Of a DNA stretch of 64,000 nt, positions 9,441-19,594 are shown one piece after another. A program made the position numbers and the translations under genes. Below the pieces are notes generated by a model. It was given only the letters and a program-made list of their open reading frames with translations, was not told the origin of the DNA and searched no databases. The DNA lies in the NCBI RefSeq assembly GCF_918698005.1, contig NZ_CAKKLJ010000006.1, positions 124,001-188,000 on the forward strand, read 5' to 3'. The DNA is from Microbacterium sp. Bi121 (GTDB lineage: Bacteria > Actinomycetota > Actinomycetes > Actinomycetales > Microbacteriaceae). How positions within the stretch are numbered: the first letter of the stretch is position 1; each line of letters starts with the position of its first letter.

Positions 9441-9449
9441 GAGAAAACA

Positions 9450-10556
<1,107 letters not shown>

Positions 10557-10569
10557 GTTCGCCACACAC

Positions 10570-10604
10570 GCGGCGCGGGCTGACCTCACGGTCACCCGCG
10601 CCGC
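10570..10604 (+). terminator. Hairpin terminator after the ABC ATPase gene
   Basis: A 10-bp perfect stem (10570-10579 with 10595-10604) is continued after one bulged base by a further 5-bp stem around a TCAC loop, then followed by GTCGTTT. It separates the ATPase gene from the DUF4032 gene. Confidence 0.8.
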
Positions 10605-10639
10605 GTCGTTTCCCGGCCGCGTCATCCAGGGAGGTCAAC

Positions 10640-11944
10640 ATGCAGAACGCCCTGCGCATCACCGCCAGCAAGGTCGACCCTGAACTCCTCGCCCTGCCCT
10701 GGTCGACTCCGCTCGCCAAGTGGCCATCGGAGCGGATCGTCTCACTGCCCAAGGGACTCTCCCGCCACCTGGTGCGTTTCGCCGATCTGTCCGGCCGTGT
10801 CGTCGCGGTCAAGGAGACCACGGCCGAGATGGCCCAGCGCGAGTACGACATGCTCGGCAACCTCGCCAGGCTCGCTGTGCCGTGCGTCGAGCGCGTCGCG
10901 GTCATCGCCGGGCGAACGGATGCCGGGGGCGCGCATCTTCCAGCGGTCCTGGTCACCTCGCACCTGAGGTTCTCGATGCCGTACCGCGCACTGTTCACGC
11001 GCGTGCTTCGGCCCGACACCGCCACCCGCCTCGTCGACGCCCTCGCTCTCCTGCTCGTGCGGCTGCACAACGTCGGCTTCTACTGGGGCGATGTGTCGCT
11101 GTCGAACACGCTCTTCCGTCGCGACGCCGGTGCGTTCGCCGCCTACCTGGTGGACGCCGAGACCGGAGAGCTGCACGAGGAGGGTCTCACCGAGGGGCAG
11201 CGCCTCTACGACCTGGACCTCGCGCGGACGAACATCGCCGGGGAGATCATGGACCTCGCTGCGGGCGGACGCCTGGAGCACGGTGTCGACGCCGTCGCGA
11301 TCGCCGACGGCATCGTGTCCTCTTACCACTCGCTGTGGGCTGCACTGACGGCCGAGGAGTCCTTCTCGGCCAACGAGACGTGGCGCATCACCGAGCGCGT
11401 CGAGCGGCTCAACGCCCTGGGCTTCGACATCGACGAGATGTCGATGGCCACGACCGCCGACGGCACGGTCGTCGAGATCCAGCCGAAGGTGGTCGACGCC
11501 GGGCACCACCAGCGCCGTCTCATCCGCCTCACCGGCCTCGATGTCGAGGAGAACCAGGCACGACGCCTGCTCAACGACCTCGACGAGTTCCGCGCCCGCT
11601 CGACGAAGGAGTGGGCCGACGAGGAGATGTACGCGCATGAGTGGCTCACCCGCGTGTTCGAGCCGGTCGTGCGCGCCATCCCCTACGAGCTCCGCGCGAA
11701 GCTCGAGCCCGCCGAGGTGTTCCACCAGGTGCTGGAGCACCGCTGGTATCTCTCGCAGGCGAACGGCCGATCAGTGCCGCTGGCCGAGGTTCTGACCTCG
11801 TACATCAACGACGTGCTGCGTCACCGTCGCGACGAGGCCACCATCATGGGCCCGCCGACGGAGACGGTGTCCCTCCCCGTGGTCACCGGCGCCGTGCCGG
11901 TGACCGACGAGGAGGAAGCGGTCGACTGGCGCGACCTGGTCTGA
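10640..11944 (+). CDS. DUF4032 protein with kinase-like fold
   Basis: A 434-residue protein of the DUF4032 family, widespread in Actinobacteria and of unproven function. The N-terminal half looks like a lipopolysaccharide-kinase/protein-kinase fold: VVAVKETTAEMAQREYDML resembles the Lys and helix-C region, and GFYWGDVSLSNTLFRRD followed by AYLVDAETGE resembles the catalytic loop and metal-binding Asp. The C-terminal third is the helical DUF4032 part (DEEMYAHEWLTRVFEPV...LEHRWYLSQANGRSV). The ATG follows a GGGAGG site. It is separated from the ATPase gene by a terminator and so is probably transcribed independently. A kinase activity is an inference from motif likeness only. Confidence 0.8.
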   Translation: MQNALRITASKVDPELLALPWSTPLAKWPSERIVSLPKGLSRHLVRFADLSGRVVAVKETTAEMAQREYDMLGNLARLAVPCVERVAVIAGRTDAGGAHLPAVLVTSHLRFSMPYRALFTRVLRPDTATRLVDALALLLVRLHNVGFYWGDVSLSNTLFRRDAGAFAAYLVDAETGELHEEGLTEGQRLYDLDLARTNIAGEIMDLAAGGRLEHGVDAVAIADGIVSSYHSLWAALTAEESFSANETWRITERVERLNALGFDIDEMSMATTADGTVVEIQPKVVDAGHHQRRLIRLTGLDVEENQARRLLNDLDEFRARSTKEWADEEMYAHEWLTRVFEPVVRAIPYELRAKLEPAEVFHQVLEHRWYLSQANGRSVPLAEVLTSYINDVLRHRRDEATIMGPPTETVSLPVVTGAVPVTDEEEAVDWRDLV

Positions 11945-11968
11945 CTCTCGAGCCCGAGGGGCCAGGGA

Positions 11969-12607
11969 TCAGTAGCCGACGGCGAAGTTCTCGCGGTGGT
12001 GCTGGGGGTTCTCGATCTCGTCGACGAACGCGACGCCGAGGTCCGGGCCCGAGATGAACGATTCGCCCTTCTCGTCGGAGACCAGAACGGGTCCGCCGTC
12101 CCGGTACGTGCCGGTGCGCTCCCCCGGCGCCCAGTTGCCGAAGCCGCCGGCCGGGTGGACGAAGAACCAGTCGCGCCCGCTCGTGTCGGCCTGCAGGTCC
12201 TCGAGTACGCCGATGGCCTCGAGCGCCTCGGCCTTGAACTCGTCGGGGAAGCCTGCATCCACCAGGCGGGGCCCGTCAGGGGAGACCAGGCTGCCTCCGG
12301 CGCCGCCGACCACCCCGAGACGCACGTTCTCGGGGAGCGCTGCGAACAGCTCCGCCGTCGCGGGGCGTACCTTGCCGACCATGTCGCCGCGCGGCGAGAG
12401 TGCCTGGATGACGACATCGGCCTCGCCGATCTGCGTGAGGAGGCCGGGGACGTCGAGGATGTTGCCCTCGAGGTACACCGCGCCCTCGACGCGCTCGGCG
12501 GGAACGGTTCGAGCGATCGACACCACCGAGTGACCGCGCGACACCGCCTCTGCGACGATGTTCGAGCCGGCGTAGCCGGTGCCTCCGATGACGGCGATGC
12601 GTGCCAT
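11969..12607 (-). CDS. NAD(P)-binding oxidoreductase, atypical SDR (NAD(P)H-binding family)
   Basis: A 212-residue Rossmann-fold protein. The N-terminal GGTGYAGSNIVAEAVSRGH is the G-x-x-G-x-x-G dinucleotide loop, with IART after beta-2 suggesting NADP preference. The next strands (GDVVIQALSP-like VVIQALSPRGDM) and the C-terminal FVHPAGGFGNWAPG fit the NAD(P)H-binding (YwnB/HSCARG-like) group, often annotated NAD-dependent epimerase-like. A catalytic Tyr-x-x-x-Lys is not apparent, so it may act as a redox sensor or reductase of unknown substrate. It stands alone, convergent with the DUF4032 gene and upstream of rlmB on the plus direction of reading. Confidence 0.8.
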   Translation of the reverse strand: MARIAVIGGTGYAGSNIVAEAVSRGHSVVSIARTVPAERVEGAVYLEGNILDVPGLLTQIGEADVVIQALSPRGDMVGKVRPATAELFAALPENVRLGVVGGAGGSLVSPDGPRLVDAGFPDEFKAEALEAIGVLEDLQADTSGRDWFFVHPAGGFGNWAPGERTGTYRDGGPVLVSDEKGESFISGPDLGVAFVDEIENPQHHRENFAVGY

Positions 12608-12693
12608 GTGCGTTCCCTTCGTGGACGTCGGTCGCTGAATGCGGCCCGCTCAGGGAAACAACCTGCCTCGGCAAGTATTCCGCGACCGGTGGA

Positions 12694-13713
12694 TCAGTTC
12701 CCGCCTGCGGCGCGGAACGTGGAGATCTGGTACAGCGCGACGGATGCCGCGATGCCGGCATTCAGCGACTCGGTTGCTGCGGAGATCGGGATCGAGACGA
12801 TCTGATCGCAGTTCTCGGTGACCAGACGCGACAGTCCCTTGCCCTCGGAACCGACGACGACCACCACGGGACGATCGGCGAGTTCGAGCGCGGGCAGCGC
12901 GACGTCGCCGCCGCCGTCCAGGCCGAGGACGAAGACGCCCTGCTTCTTGAACTCCTTCAACTGGGTCGTCAGGTTCGTCGCCATCGCCACAGGGATGCGT
13001 GCGGCAGCGCCGGCGCTCGTCTTCCAGGCTGCGGAGTTCACACCCGCCGAGCGGCGCTGAGGCAGGATGATGCCGTGCCCGCCGAATGCGGCGGTCGACC
13101 GGATGATGGCGCCGAGGTTGCGCGGATCGGTGATGCCGTCGAGGGCGACGAACAGCGGCATCTGACCGCGATCGATCACCTGCTCGAGCAGATCCTGCGG
13201 GTGCGCGTACTCGTACGGCGGCACCTTCAGGGCGACGCCCTGGTGTACCCCGTCGAAGCCGGCCATGCGGTCGAGCTCCTGTCGGGTGACCTCGAGCACG
13301 GGGATGTCTCGGTGCGTCGCGATCGACAGCATCTCCTTGACGCGGTCGTCCATCTCGACGCGTTGCGCGATGTAGAAGGCCGTGGCGGGGATCTTGGCGC
13401 GCAGCGCCTCGAGCACCGAGTTGCGGCCGGTCACGTTCTCGGTGTCGTCGCCGGCCTTCGCCTTGGGCGCGCGGTTCGGGTTGCTGCCGCCGCTGCGCCC
13501 ACCGCCCGAGCCCGCCCCAGGGCGACCCTTGCCGCCGGCTGCTGCATAGCGCTCGTTCGCGGCCTTGCGCTTGCCCGCGACGTGCCACGCACGGTCCTCG
13601 GCCTTGGGCGTCGGACCGCGGCCCTCGAGCGACTTGCGTCCGAGTCCGCCGGTGCCCTTGAGAGCGCCCTTCTTCTTGCTGTTGCCCGCTCCGGGGCGTC
13701 CTGGCTTAGCCAT
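12694..13713 (-). CDS. rlmB: 23S rRNA (guanosine-2'-O)-methyltransferase, RlmB/TrmH family
   Basis: A 339-residue SpoU-family 2'-O-ribose methyltransferase. A basic, Gly-rich disordered N-terminus of about 90 residues comes first, then the substrate-binding L30e-like domain (GRNSVLEALRAKIPATAFYIA...), then the trefoil-knot SAM domain with motif 1 (ALDGITDPRNLGAIIRSTAAFG), motif 2 (VVGSEGKGLSRLV) and motif 3 (IPISAATESLNAGIAASVALYQI). This class modifies the ribosomal peptidyl-transferase region. The ATG at 13713 has a GGAG site; it overlaps the end of cysS by eight bases, so the two are coupled. The cysS-rlmB order matches the mycobacterial cysS-Rv3579c pair. Confidence 0.94.
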   Translation of the reverse strand: MAKPGRPGAGNSKKKGALKGTGGLGRKSLEGRGPTPKAEDRAWHVAGKRKAANERYAAAGGKGRPGAGSGGGRSGGSNPNRAPKAKAGDDTENVTGRNSVLEALRAKIPATAFYIAQRVEMDDRVKEMLSIATHRDIPVLEVTRQELDRMAGFDGVHQGVALKVPPYEYAHPQDLLEQVIDRGQMPLFVALDGITDPRNLGAIIRSTAAFGGHGIILPQRRSAGVNSAAWKTSAGAAARIPVAMATNLTTQLKEFKKQGVFVLGLDGGGDVALPALELADRPVVVVVGSEGKGLSRLVTENCDQIVSIPISAATESLNAGIAASVALYQISTFRAAGGN

Positions 13714-15115
13714 CAATACTCCAATGAGTTCCGGCCGGAGTGTCCTCCAGCGTGATTCCTGCTGCGGCGATCGCGTCGCGGATGCGATCCGCTGCCGCCC
13801 AGTCCTTGTCAGCGCGGGCCTGTGCGCGCTGGGTGATCATCTCCTGCACGAGGGCGTCGAGCGCCGAGCCCTCGGCGCCTGCGCCGTTCGCACGCCACTG
13901 CGCCGCCAGGGGGTTGATGCCGAGCACGAGCGTCATGTCCGTCACGTCGGACACGTCCTGACGTGCCGCGTCGATGCGTCCGGCATCCAGGTGGGCATTG
14001 CCGGACCGAATGCTCTCGTGGATGACAGCGAGCGCGCGCGGCACCCCGAGATCATCGTCCATCGCCTCGGTGAACGCCGCGGGGAGGCCCTCCTTGTGCT
14101 GGCCCCACCCGGCAGCCGCCATGCGCTGCCCGCGCTCGAGGAAGGTGCGGATGCGTCCCACAGCGGCCTCGGCCTCGGCCCAGGACGACTCCACGAGATC
14201 CAGGCTCGAACGGTAGTGCGCCGCCGCGAGCGCGTAGCGGACGACGAGCGGGTCGTGCTCGGCGAGCACGTCGGCCGCCAGCGTGAAGTTGCCGATCGAC
14301 TTGGACATCTTCTGCCCGCCGACGGTGACGAGGCCGTTGTGCACCCAGTAGTTCGCGAACCCGTCGCCGGCTGCCGTCGACTGGGCGAGCTCGTTCTCGT
14401 GATGTGGGAAGCGCAGGTCGAGTCCGCCGCCGTGGATGTCGAACTCGGCGCCGAGATAGCGCTTCGCCATGGCCGAGCATTCGATGTGCCAGCCGGGGCG
14501 CCCCGCCCCCCAGGGTGAGGACCAGGTGGCATCGGCCGGCTCGCCGGCCTTGGCGCCCTTCCAGAGGGCGAAGTCCTGCGGATTCCGCTTGCCGCGAGGA
14601 TCGGCATCCTCAGCGGCCTCCATCGCGTCGAGCGACTGGTGCGTCAGAGCCCCGTAGTCGGTCCAGGAGCGCACGTCGAAGTAGACGTCCCCCGATCCGT
14701 CGGGCGCGGGGTACGCATGACCTCGTTCGATGAGGCTCGCGATGAGCTCCTGCATCTGCGGGATGGATGCCGTCGCGCGCGGCTCGTACGTGGGCGGCAG
14801 CACGCCGATGCCGGCGTACGCGGCGGTGAACTCCTGCTCCATTCGATACGCGAGCGCCCACCACGGCTCGGAGTCCGTGGCGTTCGCGATCACCTTGTCA
14901 TCGATGTCGGTGACGTTGCGCACGAAGGTCACGCGCCCGTACCGGTGGGTCAGCCAGCGGCGCAGGATGTCGAAGCTGAGGGCGCCGCGGACGTGCCCGA
15001 TGTGCGGGCCGGACTGAACGGTGGGTCCGCACACGTACATCGTGATGTTCTCGGGGTCGAGAGGCACGAAATCGCGCAGTTGCTGTGCGCGGGTGTCATA
15101 CAGGCGGAGAGTCAC
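13706..15115 (-). CDS. cysS: Cysteinyl-tRNA synthetase
   Basis: A 469-residue class I synthetase that charges tRNA-Cys. The zinc and ATP features are in place: [16 protein letters not shown] with the HIGH signature near residue 36, the second metal cysteine in IECSAM, FPHHENE, and the KMSKS loop [11 protein letters not shown]. The C-terminal part is the usual helical anticodon domain. I chose the GTG at 15115 ([16 protein letters not shown]) because it gives the normal N-terminus and overlaps the ispDF stop as GTGA; a longer open frame runs back through ispDF but is a shadow. The gene overlaps rlmB downstream. It belongs to the carD-ispDF-cysS-rlmB block conserved across Actinobacteria. Confidence 0.97.
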   Translation of the reverse strand: MTLRLYDTRAQQLRDFVPLDPENITMYVCGPTVQSGPHIGHVRGALSFDILRRWLTHRYGRVTFVRNVTDIDDKVIANATDSEPWWALAYRMEQEFTAAYAGIGVLPPTYEPRATASIPQMQELIASLIERGHAYPAPDGSGDVYFDVRSWTDYGALTHQSLDAMEAAEDADPRGKRNPQDFALWKGAKAGEPADATWSSPWGAGRPGWHIECSAMAKRYLGAEFDIHGGGLDLRFPHHENELAQSTAAGDGFANYWVHNGLVTVGGQKMSKSIGNFTLAADVLAEHDPLVVRYALAAAHYRSSLDLVESSWAEAEAAVGRIRTFLERGQRMAAAGWGQHKEGLPAAFTEAMDDDLGVPRALAVIHESIRSGNAHLDAGRIDAARQDVSDVTDMTLVLGINPLAAQWRANGAGAEGSALDALVQEMITQRAQARADKDWAAADRIRDAIAAAGITLEDTPAGTHWSIDG

Positions 15116-16326
15116 TGCTCCAGCGTACTCGGAGCACCTGCAGAACCAGGCAGAACGAGCGCGACGGCGGTCACAGCGACACCTTCGCCACGGCCCGTGA
15201 ATCCGAGGCCGTCGGTCGTGGTCGCGGTGACCGACACCGGGGCGCCGAGCGCAGCCGACAGGGCCGTCTGAGCCTCGGCGCGACGGGTGCTGAAGCGCGG
15301 CCGATTCGCCTGCAGCTGCACCGAAACGCTGCCGATCGCGAAGCCCGCCTCCGCGAGGATCTCGCGAGTGCGGGCCAGGAAGACCGCCCCGTGCGCTCCG
15401 GCGTACTCGGGGTGGGAAGTGCCGAAGTGCTCGCCGATGTCGCCGAGGCCGGCGGCGCCCAGGAGCGCGTCCACGATGGCGTGGGAGACGGCGTCCCCGT
15501 CGGAGTGCCCGGAGAGCGCCGGCTCCCCCGGCCATTCCAGTCCGGCGAGCCAGAGGTCGCCCTCACCGCCGTAGGCGTGCACGTCTGTCCCGACGCCGAC
15601 GCGCGGGATGGATGCCGCGACCCGGTCGCTGCGCGAGAGCAGCTGGCGGGCGCGCTCGAGGTCGGCGGGAACCGTGATCTTGAAGGCCAGCGGAGATCCG
15701 GTCACGTGAGACACCTGACGACCCGCAGCCGCGAACAGCGCGGCGTCGTCGGTGTACTCGGCGCCAGAGGCGCCGGCAGCTGCGTACGCCGCCTCGAGGA
15801 GATCGCGCGGGAAGCCCTGCGGGGTCTGCGCGGCGACGAGTTCGCTGCGATCCACGGCCTCGACGACGTCCGCGCCGGCGACGCGCTTGAGTGTGTTGAC
15901 GACAGGGAGTGCCGGGATCACCCCGGACGTCGGAGTGACCGCCGCGGCGACAGCGTCGATCTGAGCGGGCGGCGTCAGGGCGCGCGCGGCGTCGTGCACG
16001 AGAACCGTCGTGATGTCGCCCCACAGCGCGTGCAGTCCAGCGGCGACCGACGCCTGTCTTGTCTCGCCGCCGACCACGACGCGTCCGAGATCGGCACGGT
16101 CTCCGGCGGCCGCACGCAGCTCGGTCTCGGCATCCCCTTGATGCCCGTCTGGTACGACGACGATCACCTGAGCGGGCGACGCGGCGAACACGCCGTTCAG
16201 GGCGTGACGCAGCACCGACAGCTCATCGATGCCGACGAACGCCTTGGGAGCCGAGGCGCCCAATCGCGTTCCAGAGCCGGCAGCGACGACGATGATCGCC
16301 GTCGTCGGCACGGGAAGGAGAGTCAC
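15112..16326 (-). CDS. ispDF: Bifunctional IspD/IspF (MEP pathway)
   Basis: A 404-residue fusion. Residues 1-235 are IspD, 2-C-methyl-D-erythritol 4-phosphate cytidylyltransferase, with [16 protein letters not shown] and LVHDAARAL. Residues about 245-400 are IspF, 2,4-cyclodiphosphate synthase, with metal ligands in VGTDVHAYG and [29 protein letters not shown]. These catalyse steps three and five of the MEP route to isoprenoid precursors, skipping the kinase IspE. Both active sites look complete. It starts nine bases after carD on the same strand and overlaps cysS by four bases, so carD-ispDF-cysS-rlmB is very likely one operon. Confidence 0.96.
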   Translation of the reverse strand: MTLLPVPTTAIIVVAAGSGTRLGASAPKAFVGIDELSVLRHALNGVFAASPAQVIVVVPDGHQGDAETELRAAAGDRADLGRVVVGGETRQASVAAGLHALWGDITTVLVHDAARALTPPAQIDAVAAAVTPTSGVIPALPVVNTLKRVAGADVVEAVDRSELVAAQTPQGFPRDLLEAAYAAAGASGAEYTDDAALFAAAGRQVSHVTGSPLAFKITVPADLERARQLLSRSDRVAASIPRVGVGTDVHAYGGEGDLWLAGLEWPGEPALSGHSDGDAVSHAIVDALLGAAGLGDIGEHFGTSHPEYAGAHGAVFLARTREILAEAGFAIGSVSVQLQANRPRFSTRRAEAQTALSAALGAPVSVTATTTDGLGFTGRGEGVAVTAVALVLPGSAGAPSTLEQ

Positions 16327-16335
16327 ACTCTCAGA

Positions 16336-16818
16336 TTACGATGCGAGGACCTCGTCGAGCAGCGCGCCGGCCTTCTCCTCGTCGCACTTCTCAGCGAGCG
16401 CGAGCTCGGAGATGAGGATCTGACGAGCCTTCGCCAGCATCCGCTTCTCACCAGCGGACAGACCGCGGTCCTGATCCCGGCGCCACAGGTCGCGCACGAC
16501 CTCGCTGACCTTGATCACATCACCGGAGGCGAGCTTCTCGAGGTTCGCCTTGTAGCGACGCGACCAGTTCGTGGGCTCCTCCGTGAACGGGGCGCGCAGC
16601 ACCTCGAACACGTGATCGAGGCCCTCCTGGCCGATCACATCGCGAACGCCGACGAGGTCGACATTCTCTGCGGGAACCTCGATGATCAGGTCGCCCTGAG
16701 TGACATTGAGCTTCAGATACTTCTTCGTCTCGCCCTTGATGACGCGATCCTTGACCTCGATGATCGTCGCGGCCCCATGGTGCGGATAGACGACCGTCTC
16801 GCCAACCTCAAAAAGCAT
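16336..16818 (-). CDS. carD: CarD-family RNA polymerase-binding regulator
   Basis: A 160-residue CarD. The N-terminal RNA-polymerase-interaction domain ([22 protein letters not shown] ... [21 protein letters not shown]) is a Tudor-like fold that binds the beta subunit. The C-terminal helical half ([45 protein letters not shown]) contacts the promoter DNA at the bubble edge; the tryptophan that wedges into the minor groove in mycobacteria is likely the one in VVRDLWRR. It stabilises open complexes, especially at rRNA promoters. The ATG at 16818 has an AAAGGA site; the longer frame lacks one. It heads the ispDF-cysS-rlmB operon and is divergent from a lipoprotein gene. Confidence 0.96.
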   Translation of the reverse strand: MLFEVGETVVYPHHGAATIIEVKDRVIKGETKKYLKLNVTQGDLIIEVPAENVDLVGVRDVIGQEGLDHVFEVLRAPFTEEPTNWSRRYKANLEKLASGDVIKVSEVVRDLWRRDQDRGLSAGEKRMLAKARQILISELALAEKCDEEKAGALLDEVLAS

Positions 16819-16950
16819 AAAATCGTGTCCTTTCGGCAACCTCCAGAATACCACAGGCGACATGCGCTAAGGTTTGCCTCCGCATCGTCCGTGCCGGCGC
16901 GATCGATACCCATAGAATGGACTGGACATCCCACAGCTCCAGGAGGATCC

Positions 16951-17421
16951 GTGAAATCGCGCCTTGTAGCGTCTGCCGCCCTCAGCGCCCTCGTTCTGCT
17001 CGGCGCGACCGGATGCACGTTCATCACGCCGCAGTCGACAGAGATCGATTATCCGGCCTCGGACGGCATCAACATCCCGGACTCCGACGGCCCCCTCCAG
17101 ATCCGCAACGTGATGGTCATCGCCACCGAAGACGGCTCGACGGGCAACCTGATCGCCGCGATCGTGAACGACACCGATCAGGCAGAGGTGCTCACCGTCG
17201 AGATCGAGGGCCTGTCCCCTCTCACGGTCCGCGTCGGAGCGCGCGACACGCTGAGCCTCGGCGCGAACGCCGAGCCGCTGCGCATCGACGATCTCAACAC
17301 CATGCCCGGGGCGACCGTCGAGATGTACTTCCAGTCCGGCGGAGCCACCGGGAAGACGGCCGAGGTTCAGGTCCTCGACGGCACTCTGCCGTACTACGCC
17401 GATCTCGTCCCCGCAGCGTGA
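16951..17421 (+). CDS. Putative lipoprotein (LpqE-like by position)
   Basis: A 156-residue secreted lipoprotein. The N-terminus is a lipoprotein signal (KSRLVASAALSALVLLGATGC) with Cys22 as the lipidation site, followed by a beta-rich domain (IRNVMVIATEDGSTGNLIAAIVNDTDQAEVLTVEIEG...). The GTG at 16951 follows a perfect AGGAGG with four bases of spacing. A possible -10 box (TAGAAT, 16913-16918) lies upstream. The gene is divergent from carD; in M. tuberculosis the lipoprotein gene lpqE holds the same place, and the beta-sandwich look of this domain agrees, but I cannot align the two here. Function unknown. Confidence 0.85.
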   Translation: MKSRLVASAALSALVLLGATGCTFITPQSTEIDYPASDGINIPDSDGPLQIRNVMVIATEDGSTGNLIAAIVNDTDQAEVLTVEIEGLSPLTVRVGARDTLSLGANAEPLRIDDLNTMPGATVEMYFQSGGATGKTAEVQVLDGTLPYYADLVPAA

Positions 17422-17433
17422 CGATCTGACATC

Positions 17434-17472
17434 ACGAGAGGCCGGTCACCCCGTCGGGTGCCGGCCTCTCGT
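17434..17472. terminator. Bidirectional terminator between lipoprotein gene and regX3
   Basis: A long hairpin: 12-bp stem (17434-17445 with 17461-17472), one bulged T, then a 5-bp stem CACCC/GGGTG around CGTC. It separates two convergent genes and can act on both strands. Confidence 0.85.
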
Positions 17473-17486
17473 CGTACGCGGCGCGC

Positions 17487-18170
17487 TCAGCCCTCGAATC
17501 GGTACCCCAGGCCGCGCACGGTGACGAGCATGACCGGCTCTCCCGGGTTCTCCTCGATACGTGAGCGGATGCGCTTGATGTGGACGTCCAGCGTCTTCGT
17601 GTCTCCGAAGTAGTCGCTGCCCCACACCCGGTCGATGAGCTGGCCGCGGGTGAGCACGCGGCCGGAGTTGCGCATGAGCACCTCGAGCAGCTCGAACTCC
17701 TTGAGCGGCATGTTGATCTCCGAGCCGGCGACCGTCACGGTGTGGCGGTCGATGTCGAGGGAGACCCTGCCGCCCTCCAGCACGCGTTCGTCGAGGTCGC
17801 CTTCTGCCTGGACGACACGGCGCAGCACGGCACGCATGCGCGCGAGCAGCTCGCGCGACGAGTACGGCTTGGTGATGTAGTCGTCGGCGCCCAGCTCGAG
17901 TCCGACGACGATGTCCACCTCGGAGTCCTTGGCGGTGAGCATGATGATCGGCACCGCGGATGTCGATCGGATCTGACGGCACACCTCGGTGCCGGGCATC
18001 CCCGGCAGCATCAGATCGAGCAGCACGATGTCTGCACCCCGCTCCCGGAATGCGCTGAGCGCGCCCGGGCCGTCCTCGGCGATCTCGACCTCATAGCCTT
18101 CACGGCGAAGAAGGTAGGCGAGCGGGTCGGCGAGGTCTGGCTCGTCCTCGACGAGAAGGATGCGGGTCAT
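17487..18170 (-). CDS. regX3: Phosphate response regulator RegX3 (OmpR/PhoB family)
   Basis: A 227-residue response regulator. The receiver domain has the acidic pair (VEDEPDLA), the phospho-acceptor Asp in VLLDLMLPGM near residue 52, and Lys in YITKPYSSREL. The C-terminal winged helix (LKEFELLEVLMRNSGRVLTRGQLIDRVWGSDYFGDTKTLDVHIKRIRSRIE) is of PhoB type. The wording matches mycobacterial RegX3, the partner of SenX3, which activates pst and other genes when phosphate is scarce. It overlaps senX3 by four bases and is transcribed after it. PHO-box-like repeats upstream of senX3/phoU and of pstS are its probable targets. Confidence 0.94.
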   Translation of the reverse strand: MTRILLVEDEPDLADPLAYLLRREGYEVEIAEDGPGALSAFRERGADIVLLDLMLPGMPGTEVCRQIRSTSAVPIIMLTAKDSEVDIVVGLELGADDYITKPYSSRELLARMRAVLRRVVQAEGDLDERVLEGGRVSLDIDRHTVTVAGSEINMPLKEFELLEVLMRNSGRVLTRGQLIDRVWGSDYFGDTKTLDVHIKRIRSRIEENPGEPVMLVTVRGLGYRFEG

Positions 18171-19399
18171 GCGTTCTCTCCGTTTCGAACACGCGCCGCT
18201 TCGGCGGCTCGGAGAGCCTGCTGCGCGCGCTTCTTCTTTTTCTTCTTCTTGGCCTTCTTCTCGGCCTCCGTCATCGGAGCGTCGATGCGCGGGAGGACCA
18301 TCGTGAAGGTGGATCCGCGGCCGGGGCGCGACCAGAGCCGCACCTCTCCCCCGTGCCGCTGCGTCGCGTGCTTCACGATCGAAAGTCCGAGACCTGTGCC
18401 GCCTGTACGACGAGAGCGCGCCTCGTCTGCACGGTAGAAGCGCTCGAAGATGCGCTCACGGTCGGACTCGGTGATACCGATCCCCTGGTCCGAGACTGCG
18501 ATCTCGATCGTCTCGCCCTCGACCTTGACCCCCACCCCCACGCGAGAGCTCCGCGGGGAGTACAGGATCGCGTTCGCGATCAGGTTGCCGACGGCCTCGA
18601 TGAGGATCTGCGCGTCGCCGCGCACGAACGTCCCTCGGTCGCCGCCGCGCACGAGCTCGACGCCGGCTGAATCCGCCTGGACCGTGTGCGCCTCGATCGA
18701 TGCCGCGATCACCTCGTCGACGGCCACCGCTGCGAAGTCGGCGACGCCGTCCGAGGCCTGCAGCCGCGACAGGCTCATGATCCGGCCGGTGAGCTGGCCG
18801 AGCCGATTGGCCTCGGCGGAGATCCGAGAGGCGAAGATCCGCACCTGAGCAGGATCATCCGCGGCGGACTCGATCGCCTCGGCGAGCAGGCTGACGGCGC
18901 CAACAGGCGTCTTCAGCTCGTGACTGGTGTTGGCGACGAAGTCGCGTCGCATCTGATCGAGACGCTCCTGCTCGGTGACGTCCCGGATGATGAGCAGGGT
19001 GAGCTGCGCACCGAGGGCGCTGGCACGGGCCGAGACCAGACGAGGATCGAGGCTGACCCCGGAGCGCGTCAGGCGCAGCGTCTCGGTCTTCGACGTCTGG
19101 GTCGAGCGCACCGTCCGCACCAGCTGCCTGAGCTCCTGATTGTCGAGCGTCGAGCCGACGTCGATGCCGAACTTCGCTGCGGCGTGCGAGATGGCGAGCA
19201 CGAGCCCGGAGGAGTCGACGACGCAGGCCGCGTCGTCCATGCTGTTGAGGACGTCGACGGTTCCCTGCGGAACGACCGTCGATGTGGCCTCGGCGAACTG
19301 GGCACGAGTGTAATAGGCCCATGCGACGACCGCGGCGAGGCCGAGGCCGATGACGACGCCGGCGGCCAACGCGATCATGGCGATTGTCCCCGGGCTCAT
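18167..19399 (-). CDS. senX3: Phosphate-sensing histidine kinase SenX3
   Basis: A 410-residue sensor kinase. One membrane segment near the N-terminus (IAMIALAAGVVIGLGLAAVVAWAYY, about residues 5-29), a PAS domain (DDAACVVDSSGLVLAISHAAAKFGID...), a HisKA helix with the phospho-acceptor in FVANTSHELKTPVGAVSLLAEAI, and a HATPase domain (NLIANAILYS, VSDQGIGI, FERFYRADEARSRRTGGTGLGLSIV). This architecture fits mycobacterial SenX3, which senses phosphate through PhoU and the Pst system. The ATG at 19399 has a GGAGG site. The C-terminus is odd: a run of seven lysines (AKKKKKKKRAQQ) and a basic helix. It is divergent from phoU. Confidence 0.93.
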   Translation of the reverse strand: MSPGTIAMIALAAGVVIGLGLAAVVAWAYYTRAQFAEATSTVVPQGTVDVLNSMDDAACVVDSSGLVLAISHAAAKFGIDVGSTLDNQELRQLVRTVRSTQTSKTETLRLTRSGVSLDPRLVSARASALGAQLTLLIIRDVTEQERLDQMRRDFVANTSHELKTPVGAVSLLAEAIESAADDPAQVRIFASRISAEANRLGQLTGRIMSLSRLQASDGVADFAAVAVDEVIAASIEAHTVQADSAGVELVRGGDRGTFVRGDAQILIEAVGNLIANAILYSPRSSRVGVGVKVEGETIEIAVSDQGIGITESDRERIFERFYRADEARSRRTGGTGLGLSIVKHATQRHGGEVRLWSRPGRGSTFTMVLPRIDAPMTEAEKKAKKKKKKKRAQQALRAAEAARVRNGENA

Positions 19400-19471
19400 G
19401 CCTCCAGCGTAGAGCCCGTTCACCTCCTCTTCCGCAGGTTTCCGCGCCACTCCTGGGTGCCGCGAAGTAGT

Positions 19472-19504
19472 ATTCACACGATGGGCACCGTTCGTTAACC
19501 TTCG
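19472..19504. promoter_or_regulatory. Three-unit PHO-box-like direct repeat (RegX3 site)
   Basis: Three 7-mers at exact 11-bp spacing: ATTCACA (19472), GGGCACC (19483), GTTAACC (19494). They match the actinobacterial PHO-box unit GTTCACC at 5, 5 and 6 of 7 positions. The site lies between senX3 and phoU, which diverge, where autoregulation by the phosphate regulator is expected. Confidence 0.6.
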
Positions 19505-19594
19505 GCGCACAGAATCACTGAGGGCCTGCGAATGCGGCCTCGCCCTCCATCGGCCGGCCGGAACCGCCCGAACCGAACGAAAGGTTGCGCCGTC

